Part shown: in pieces, positions 5,914 to 10,294 of the stretch
How the letters are laid out: each line of letters opens with the position of its first letter
Position numbering within the stretch: the first letter of the stretch is position 1
NCBI GenBank assembly: GCA_017470325.1
Contig: JAFUES010000028.1
Span: 1 to 10,294, forward strand
From: Oscillospiraceae bacterium
GTDB taxonomy: Bacteria > Bacillota_A > Clostridia > Oscillospirales > Oscillospiraceae
Length of the DNA stretch: 10,294 nt
Reading direction: 5' to 3'
Made by a program: the position numbers and the translations under genes
Notes under the pieces: model-generated
Told to the model about the DNA's origin: nothing
Database searches by the model: none
The model's input: the letters and a program-made list of their open reading frames with translations, nothing else

Positions 5914-7508
5914 AGACAGTTGAAAAAGTCGTAAATCCCGTCAAGCGCGCCGGCGAGCAGTCGCCCGGCAAGATCTACAACGAAAACCTGAAGGTCCGCG
6001 CCCGTCGTGAGTGGCGCGGCGTCAAGGACACCTTCTACGATTACACCCGCTGGCTGTATCTGATCAGTGTGCTGGGCCGCTTCATCATGGTCCCGCGCAA
6101 CATCAAGGGCTTCTTCCGCTATCGCTGGATGATGAGCTACCTCTTCGTGCCCCACGGCATGGACAAGTTCACCATCGGTCTGCGCGATGAGGCGCTGCGC
6201 ATCGCCCACACCTCCTTCAACTTCGTCATCGCCGACGTGACCCAGGCCATCGCCAACTGCTTCCGCGGCGACCGCCGGGTGGGCAATGACAAGGCCTACT
6301 CCGACAAGTGCGTGCTCACCGACGAGAACTCCATGGTCACCTTCATGATGGGCTTTGACACCGACAAGGTGCACACTATCCTGCGCGAGGTGCCCACCAT
6401 GTTCGCCTCCAACATCTTCCACCAGTTCAACGTCATGCACTATCTGGACATCGCCCAGCAGTACGGCATCCCCGGCGACGTGTGTCCCATGCCCGAGGCC
6501 GAGGCCGGTATCTCCATTGACGACGACTTCTGCGTGCTGGGCTGTTGCGCGGTGCAGAACAACACCACCTGCGACGGCTCTCTGATGGGCAACGGCATCA
6601 TCGCCAAGCGCCTGGAGCGGGAGTACGGCATCCCCACCTATCAGCTGGCCACCCCGCTGCGCCATAAGGAGCCGGACGTGCTGGAGTATGCCGCCCAGGA
6701 GATCAAGAACGCCATCGAATTTGTGGAGAAGCACACCGGCGAGAAGTGGAACTGGGACACCTATTTCACAGCCGCCAAGCGCGTCAACGACGCCACCCGC
6801 TGCCGCATCGCCCAGATGGAGATCAACTCCACGCCTTATCCCCAGTTCTTCGGCGCTGCTTTCAGTCTGTACAACGACACCAACTACATGGGCAACTCCG
6901 GCCGCAACGGAGACTTCGTGACCATCGACCACAAGCTGCTGGCCCTGGCCCAGAAGGGCTATGAGAACAAGCGCATGTACGCCAAGGAGTACCGCCACCG
7001 GGCCATCGTCTGGGGCGTGCAGCCGCAGTACGTGATCGATATGCTCTACTGGATGGTCCAGTGCTGGGGCGTGGTGCCGCTGACCGACATGCTCTCCGTG
7101 ATCAACACCGACATGATCGCCGAGGTGGATACCCCCGAGAACCGGGAGCAGGCCTATCGCGACATGGCCATGCTGAACATGGAAATGATCATGCGCAACC
7201 ACACCCACGGCGGCTTCAAGGTCCTGGTGGACGATCTGTGGGAGCTGTGCGAGCAGATGAATGCCGACATCGTCATGATGTGGGAGCACATGTCCTGCAA
7301 GGCCCTGACCGGCATGCACGGCCAGTTCGAGGAGCAGGCCCGCGCCCGCGGCATCCACATCATGTGGGTCTCCCACGACCTGTGCGATCCCCGCGTCTTC
7401 ACCCGTCAGGCCATCCGCGATCAGGTCAACTCCTACATGCGCACCGTTATGCGCGAGGAGCCGCTGGATCCCTCGCTGGAGATCATTCCTGACAACGAGG
7501 CATATTAA
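5910..7508 (+). CDS. 2-hydroxyacyl-CoA dehydratase family protein, larger subunit
   Basis: 532 residues, clearly longer than the roughly 380-480 of classical dehydratase subunits. The first 90 residues are basic and aromatic (RREW, YDYTRWLYLISVLGRF, RYRWMMSY) and may form an amphipathic or surface-associated extension. The family core follows with candidate cluster ligands Cys192 (GDVCPMPEAEAG), Cys221 (NNTTCDGS) and Cys463 (EHMSCKALTG), the spacing pattern of a three-Cys [4Fe-4S] site. Extra cysteines at 208, 212 and 213 lie close by. The ending ARGIHIMWVSHDLCDPRVF to DQVNSYMRTVM corresponds to the C-terminal Rossmann-like part. The ATG at 5910 overlaps the previous stop and has AGAGGTGG upstream. 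It probably pairs with the 399-residue subunit; one would bind the substrate CoA ester and the other relay the electron, but which is which cannot be read here. Confidence 0.88.
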   Translation: MKTVEKVVNPVKRAGEQSPGKIYNENLKVRARREWRGVKDTFYDYTRWLYLISVLGRFIMVPRNIKGFFRYRWMMSYLFVPHGMDKFTIGLRDEALRIAHTSFNFVIADVTQAIANCFRGDRRVGNDKAYSDKCVLTDENSMVTFMMGFDTDKVHTILREVPTMFASNIFHQFNVMHYLDIAQQYGIPGDVCPMPEAEAGISIDDDFCVLGCCAVQNNTTCDGSLMGNGIIAKRLEREYGIPTYQLATPLRHKEPDVLEYAAQEIKNAIEFVEKHTGEKWNWDTYFTAAKRVNDATRCRIAQMEINSTPYPQFFGAAFSLYNDTNYMGNSGRNGDFVTIDHKLLALAQKGYENKRMYAKEYRHRAIVWGVQPQYVIDMLYWMVQCWGVVPLTDMLSVINTDMIAEVDTPENREQAYRDMAMLNMEMIMRNHTHGGFKVLVDDLWELCEQMNADIVMMWEHMSCKALTGMHGQFEEQARARGIHIMWVSHDLCDPRVFTRQAIRDQVNSYMRTVMREEPLDPSLEIIPDNEAY

Positions 7509-7525
7509 GAAAGGAGCCGGACAAC

Positions 7526-7693
7526 ATGTCGAAAATCGCAAAAATTCCCCTGATCCTGCTGGGGACCGTTCTGGGTTTCTTCGTGGTCACCTTCACCATC
7601 TACTTCTTCAATCTGGATATGAAGGCCACCGCCCTGCTTGCCCCGTTCCTGGAAAAATGGTACGACAGGATGGAGCACAATCAGTACATCTGA
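7526..7693 (+). CDS. 55-residue single-span membrane protein in the dehydratase operon
   Basis: An ATG 17 bases after the previous stop, with AAAGGAG nine bases before it, opens 55 codons ending at TGA 7691-7693. The protein starts MSKIAKIP, has one strongly hydrophobic segment (about residues 8-30: LILLGTVLGFFVVTFTIYFF), then a short amphipathic tail with LAPFLEKWYDRME and ends HNQYI. The strong ribosome site, the tight spacing and the terminator directly after it make it a real gene and the last of the operon. It may tether or stabilise the dehydratase at the membrane, or be an independent small membrane protein. No family is recognised and the function is unknown. Confidence 0.75.
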   Translation: MSKIAKIPLILLGTVLGFFVVTFTIYFFNLDMKATALLAPFLEKWYDRMEHNQYI

Positions 7694-7716
7694 GCCCGCC
7701 TGCCCATATATGCAGC

Positions 7717-7754
7717 AAACCGGATCTGCCGTTTTGGCAGACCCGGTTTTTATT
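7717..7754 (+). terminator. Terminator of the dehydratase operon
   Basis: AAACCGG and TCTGCC pair with GGCAGA and CCGGTTT (one A-C mismatch), with a short T-rich loop, followed by TTTTTATTT. It begins 24 bases after the microprotein stop and also lies just past the end of the convergent minus-strand gene. Confidence 0.8.
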
Positions 7755-7761
7755 TGGCAAT

Positions 7762-8214
7762 TCAGTTCTGGCCGGTATAGGCCTCATATCGCACTTTCCC
7801 GGCGATCAGGCGGTTGCTGGTGACGCCGGTGATGTAGGGGTTCAGTTCCAGGATCTGTTCCTCATCGTCCACTGTCCAAAGTTCCAGCGGCATATCGTTG
7901 TCCACACAGATCCGGCACGCCTCATCGGTATAAGCCCCGGCATCCAGGAAGACCCGATTGCGCCCGTTTCGCAGGCTGCTGGCCATGGCCACCGCGTTTT
8001 CCGCCTGGAGCACCTGCGCTTCCATCGCATCACTCCGCTCCCGCAGGTGCCGGATGGTGGCCGCGTTTACGATGCAGGCCGCCAGCAGGAGTGCAAACAG
8101 GAAAAAGAGGATCACTACTGCAGGCAGGGGCAAACCAAATAGCTCTTTCTTCCTGGGCGGGGCGGCGGCTTCGGCAGCCTCCAGGACCTCAGAGAGCAGC
8201 TCTGTTTGATTCAT
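7762..8214 (-). CDS. Membrane-anchored coiled-coil protein with GDPD-like C-terminal tail
   Basis: 150 residues. An acidic/Ala-rich N terminus (1-20), basic RKKE, one membrane helix (about 27-50), a probable short coiled coil (about 51-80: RHLRERSDAMEAQVLQAENAV), and a C-terminal domain at about 85-145. The last part, with FLDAG, DEACRICVDNDMPLELWTVDDEE and ITGVTSNRL, reads like the end of glycerophosphodiester phosphodiesterases, which close with a ...VNVWTVNDPE...GVDGIITDRP pattern. The catalytic N-terminal half of that family (the HRG motif and the metal-binding Glu/Asp/His) is absent, so enzyme activity is unlikely. ATG 8214 has GAGG six bases upstream and a strong promoter; the frame runs open to 8424 but that would cross the spoIIQ terminator. 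Could be a domain relic or a binding module. GDPD resemblance is by eye. Confidence 0.7.
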   Translation of the reverse strand: MNQTELLSEVLEAAEAAAPPRKKELFGLPLPAVVILFFLFALLLAACIVNAATIRHLRERSDAMEAQVLQAENAVAMASSLRNGRNRVFLDAGAYTDEACRICVDNDMPLELWTVDDEEQILELNPYITGVTSNRLIAGKVRYEAYTGQN

Positions 8215-8254
8215 TTCGTTCCTCGTTCTCAACAGATTTTCGATCGCTGCCGAT

Positions 8255-8283
8255 ATTCTATATGCTTTTTCCCGCCCTGTCAA
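8255..8283 (-). promoter_or_regulatory. Strong sigma-A promoter of the GDPD-tail gene
   Basis: On the minus strand a perfect TTGACA (8283-8278), 17 bases, TAGAAT (8260-8255), giving a leader of about 35 bases to the ATG at 8214. Confidence 0.75.
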
Positions 8284-8299
8284 TCCATTCCGAAACGTG

Positions 8300-8334
8300 A
8301 AAGGAGCCCGGCATCCGAGATGCCGGGCCCCTTT
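8300..8334 (-). terminator. Terminator of the spoIIQ-like gene
   Basis: A 16-bp stem with one mismatch: AAAGG, then GCCCGGCATC, a three-base loop, GATGCCGGGC and CCTTT, starting two bases after the stop codon of the peptidase. The T run is short (CTCCTTT on the minus strand), but stem and position are convincing. Confidence 0.7.
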
Positions 8335-8336
8335 GT

Positions 8337-9077
8337 TCATGCGGGCAGGTAGGCCAGCGGGTCCTCGCTGACGCCGTTGACCTGGATGGCAAAGTGCAGG
8401 TGGCTGGTCTGGCCCACCTCGCACAGGGCCGTGTCGCCCACCGCCCCGATCACAGAGCCGGGCTCCACCCAGTCTCCGGGGCTGACCGCAGGCGCAGTCT
8501 CCAGATTGGCATAGACCGTCTGTACCCCGTCCCCGTGGGATACGGTGACCACCGTGCCCAGAAGATCGTCGCTGCGCACACTCTCCACCGTGCCCGCGTG
8601 GGCGGCGGTGACGGTGGTGCCCAGGGGCGCTTCGATGTCCACGCCCGCATGGGTGCGCCAGTCACGCATGGTCACATCATAGTCCAGGACCTCCAGACTG
8701 TGTCCCCGGTCCAGCTCGCCGCTGACCGGCCAGGCGTAGATGGCCGGGACCTCCGGTGCCGGGGCCGGCTCCTCCCGCCAGACCTGGGTGTCCTCCGGCT
8801 CGGCCATGGTCTCCATCAGTTCTTCCTCTGCTGCGGGCGCGGCCGCCTCCTGCATCTCGGGCACCTGCTCCTGAGGCGGAATGATCACCGTCTCCACCCG
8901 ATGCTTGTCCAGGTTGACTTGATTCATGTCCTGGATGTCTCTGGCCATGCTGCGGTCGCCCGCCGCCATCATCCAGGCGGACACGCCGATCACCGCCGCG
9001 CACAGGAGCAACACGATGTAGAAGCCCTTCCCGGTGAAAAATCCCTCCAGCTTTCCGCCGGAGCTCTTGCTGTTCAT
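8337..9077 (-). CDS. spoIIQ: SpoIIQ-like M23 peptidase (forespore engulfment/channel protein)
   Basis: 246 residues. Short basic N terminus, one membrane helix (about 17-38), a low-complexity Glu/Pro/Ala linker (about 65-112), then a LytM/M23 domain (about 114-240). The zinc site looks complete: HxxxD at His143/Asp147 (RTHAGVD) and HxH at His226/His228 (SHLHF), as in clostridial SpoIIQ; the Bacillus subtilis protein has lost the first His. The YDVTMRDWRTHAGVD entry into the domain is typical of SpoIIQ. In sporulation SpoIIQ sits in the forespore membrane, binds SpoIIIAH across the intermembrane space and takes part in engulfment and the feeding channel. GGAGGT lies upstream of the ATG, and a perfect sigma-F-type promoter precedes it, which supports the identity over a vegetative M23 endopeptidase. 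It stands alone, without spoIIID or mbl neighbours in the window. Confidence 0.8.
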   Translation of the reverse strand: MNSKSSGGKLEGFFTGKGFYIVLLLCAAVIGVSAWMMAAGDRSMARDIQDMNQVNLDKHRVETVIIPPQEQVPEMQEAAAPAAEEELMETMAEPEDTQVWREEPAPAPEVPAIYAWPVSGELDRGHSLEVLDYDVTMRDWRTHAGVDIEAPLGTTVTAAHAGTVESVRSDDLLGTVVTVSHGDGVQTVYANLETAPAVSPGDWVEPGSVIGAVGDTALCEVGQTSHLHFAIQVNGVSEDPLAYLPA

Positions 9078-9111
9078 AGTTGTACCTCCGTAAAAAATAG
9101 GATTGCAAGCC

Positions 9112-9141
9112 TATTTTTGCCTGCGGAGGAAACAATTATAC
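9112..9141 (-). promoter_or_regulatory. Sigma-F-type promoter of the spoIIQ-like gene
   Basis: On the minus strand GTATA (9141-9137), a 15-base spacer and GGCAAAAATA (9121-9112) match the Bacillus forespore sigma-F consensus (GYATA, N15, GGNNANANTR) at every defined position. The start site would fall near 9105, leaving a leader of about 28 bases containing GGAGGT. The inverted repeat AAAAATAGG/CCTATTTTT (9093-9101 and 9110-9118) overlaps the -10 and the start point, and CCTCCG (9085-9090) is mirrored by CGGAGG (9124-9129). Confidence 0.65.
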
Positions 9142-9149
9142 ATACAATG

Positions 9150-9177
9150 AAAAAAGCCGCCCGCAGGCGGCTTTTTT
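9150..9177 (-). terminator. Terminator of the alpha/beta hydrolase gene
   Basis: GCCGCC/GGCGGC with loop CGCA, flanked by six A and six T, so it can act on either strand. It begins seven bases past the hydrolase stop and ends only nine bases before the -35 of the spoIIQ promoter, insulating the two units. Confidence 0.85.
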
Positions 9178-9183
9178 CACTCT

Positions 9184-10083
9184 TTACAGCAGGCGGCTGA
9201 CGATCAGCTTCCTCTCCTCCACCGCGTAGTCGTAGTACATGACGTAGGCGTGGCCCTCGCCGTTCTTCACGTAATAGACCACATCCGCGTCCTGGCGGAT
9301 GGCCTCCTCCACAAATTGGCGGATGCCCATCTCCATGGCCTCATGGCCGCCGGCGAAAACCAGCATGGGCGGCAGGCCCTTCAGGTCGCCGGTCATGGGG
9401 TTGACGCGCCAGTCGTCCGTCTCCAGCGGGCCGCTCCACAGCTTCAGCGCCGTGGGGAAGGCGCGGGTGGAGACGATGGGGTCCCGCTCCAGCAGCAGGT
9501 CCTCGTAGGCTTTCTCTTCCGCGTTGCGTGGCGTGCCGCCGCAGTTGCAGCCCGGGGAGATCAGAAACAGGTTGTTGGGCTGGGACAGTTCCTCCGCCTT
9601 GATCTGCAGGGCTACCGACACGGCCAGGCCGCCGCCGGCGGAGTCACCGCCCAGGGCGATCGCCTCGCCCGGGCACTCCTTGAGCATATCCCGGTACAGG
9701 GCCATGGACATGTCCAGAGCCTCCTTGCCGTTGTGCTCCGGGATAATGGGATACTCCGGGAACCAGATCTCGGCTCCGGTCTCCCGCGCCAGGTATTCCG
9801 CGAAGGCGAATTGGGCCAGGCCCGAGTTCATCACCCAGCCGCCGCCGTGGAGGTACAGGATCTTTTTGGTCTTGCCCTTGGGCTCGCCGATATGGAACTT
9901 GAACCACTGGAAGCCGTTCCAATCGAATTTCTCCGCGTGCATCCGCTCGGCCATTTCCGGGCTCAGGGCGCTGCCGCCGCCGCGGCAGTTTTCCAGCACG
10001 ATGCGGACGAATTCATCTCCGGTGCTGGAAAACATATGGTGCACCAGCTCCTGCCGTTTCTTTACCAGTTCTGCTTCTGTCAT
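9184..10083 (-). CDS. Alpha/beta hydrolase, hormone-sensitive-lipase-type esterase
   Basis: 299 residues, normal for the Abhydrolase_3/HSL family of cytoplasmic carboxylesterases. The oxyanion-hole motif HGGG is at 79-82 (LYLHGGGWVMNSG), the nucleophile Ser148 lies in GDSAGG, and His278 in GEGHAY completes the triad. The acid position, usually Asp in a GxxDPLxD motif, reads GGHEAM, so Glu248 probably serves as the acid; Glu is known at this place in some members. PEYPIIPEH (109-117) is the typical cap/strand segment. No signal peptide. A good site GGAGGG lies nine bases before the ATG. It is a single-gene unit ended by the hairpin at 9150-9177. Its upstream region is cut by a group II intron end 72 bases before the start codon. 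Substrate unknown; short-chain esters are the family norm. Confidence 0.88.
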   Translation of the reverse strand: MTEAELVKKRQELVHHMFSSTGDEFVRIVLENCRGGGSALSPEMAERMHAEKFDWNGFQWFKFHIGEPKGKTKKILYLHGGGWVMNSGLAQFAFAEYLARETGAEIWFPEYPIIPEHNGKEALDMSMALYRDMLKECPGEAIALGGDSAGGGLAVSVALQIKAEELSQPNNLFLISPGCNCGGTPRNAEEKAYEDLLLERDPIVSTRAFPTALKLWSGPLETDDWRVNPMTGDLKGLPPMLVFAGGHEAMEMGIRQFVEEAIRQDADVVYYVKNGEGHAYVMYYDYAVEERKLIVSRLL

Positions 10084-10155
10084 TGGATTTTCCCTCCATT
10101 CGTCATATTGCTGTGTTTTGGGTAGTCTTATTATCCCACCGGGTCGGACAAATTA

Positions 10156-10294
10156 ATAGGGTAGAAAGGGGTTAAGGCCCCTCCCTCCCGTTGCACCGTA
10201 CGTACCGGTCAGGTATACGGCGCTACATCAAAGCAGAAATTCAAGTACAACTTGCGAGATAGTACGCCAAGGGATCGACCAAGCCGGGTCGATC
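10156..10294 (-). mobile_element. Group II intron, 3' end (domains V and VI), partial
   Basis: Read on the minus strand, 10223-10193 folds as a domain V: lower stem GCGCCGTA/TACGGTGC with a G-T wobble in the middle of the catalytic triad CGC, a two-base CG bulge on the 3' side and an upper stem TACC/GGTA. The GCGCCGTATACC...GGTACGTACGGTGC layout is the familiar one near the 3' end of bacterial group II introns. Next, 10189-10159 forms a domain VI stem (GGGAGGGAGGGG against CCCCTTTCTACCC) with an unpaired A (10163) seven bases from the predicted end ...CCCTAT at 10156, fitting a branch point. A further hairpin, GATCGACC/GGTCGATC, lies at 10273-10294. Any reverse transcriptase/maturase and domains I-III would be beyond the right edge; none of the minus frames in 10224-10294 is recognisable. 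The intron runs in the same direction as the hydrolase. Confidence 0.75.

Noticed and set aside
4723..7541. Long minus-strand frames opposite the dehydratase genes
   Set aside because: Translations are His/Val/Leu-rich shadows without start signals; the plus strand carries the conserved family motifs.
8215..8424. N-terminal extension of the GDPD-tail gene to 8424
   Set aside because: It would run through the spoIIQ coding end and terminator; ATG 8214 has its own promoter and ribosome site.
9085..9129. RNA switch hiding the spoIIQ ribosome site as the main control
   Set aside because: With the sigma-F promoter the transcript begins inside the loop, so the upstream arms would not be in the RNA; kept only as a possibility for readthrough transcripts.
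10224..10294. C-terminal end of a maturase reading frame
   Set aside because: All three minus frames stop within the stretch, and none shows a recognisable maturase ending; too short to call.

Overview
The window looks like chromosome from a spore-forming gut clostridium, most likely Oscillospiraceae (Clostridium cluster IV). The reasons are GC-rich codon use in most genes, a SpoIIQ-like sporulation peptidase behind a sigma-F-type promoter, a 2-hydroxyacyl-CoA dehydratase pair, a ferredoxin-type aldo/keto reductase and a DUF6273/Big_2 surface protein. The assignment rests on gene content and style only; no search was possible.

Layout. 1-387 has no gene. It holds a terminator, an IS-like terminal inverted repeat and a dense run of perfect hairpins that may be a dispersed repeat or a structured RNA. 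388-1506 is a visibly AT-rich island with two divergent genes: a small ribbon-helix-helix repressor (minus) and a zinc-ribbon membrane protein (plus), with a dyad between them that could be the repressor's operator. 1636-3231 encodes a secreted, membrane-anchored DUF6273/Big_2 protein. It converges on a minus-strand aldo/keto reductase with two [4Fe-4S] motifs (3281-4396); a perfect 46-bp palindrome separates the two. 4714-7693 is a tight plus-strand operon: two 2-hydroxyacyl-CoA dehydratase-family subunits (ATGA overlap) and a previously unlisted 55-residue single-span membrane protein, ended by a clear terminator. No ATP-dependent activator or CoA-transferase is in the window.

7762-10083 holds three minus-strand genes, each its own unit: a membrane/coiled-coil protein ending in what looks like only the C-terminal part of a glycerophosphodiester phosphodiesterase domain, a SpoIIQ-like M23 peptidase, and an HSL-type alpha/beta hydrolase. 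10156-10294 (minus) is the 3' end of a group II intron: domain V with a CGC triad and two-base bulge, and domain VI with a bulged A. Its predicted 3' splice junction is 72 bp upstream of the hydrolase start codon.

Most interesting items: the dehydratase operon with its microprotein, the orphan GDPD tail on a membrane anchor, the group II intron end, the hairpin cluster at the left edge, and the sigma-F promoter/dyad in front of spoIIQ.
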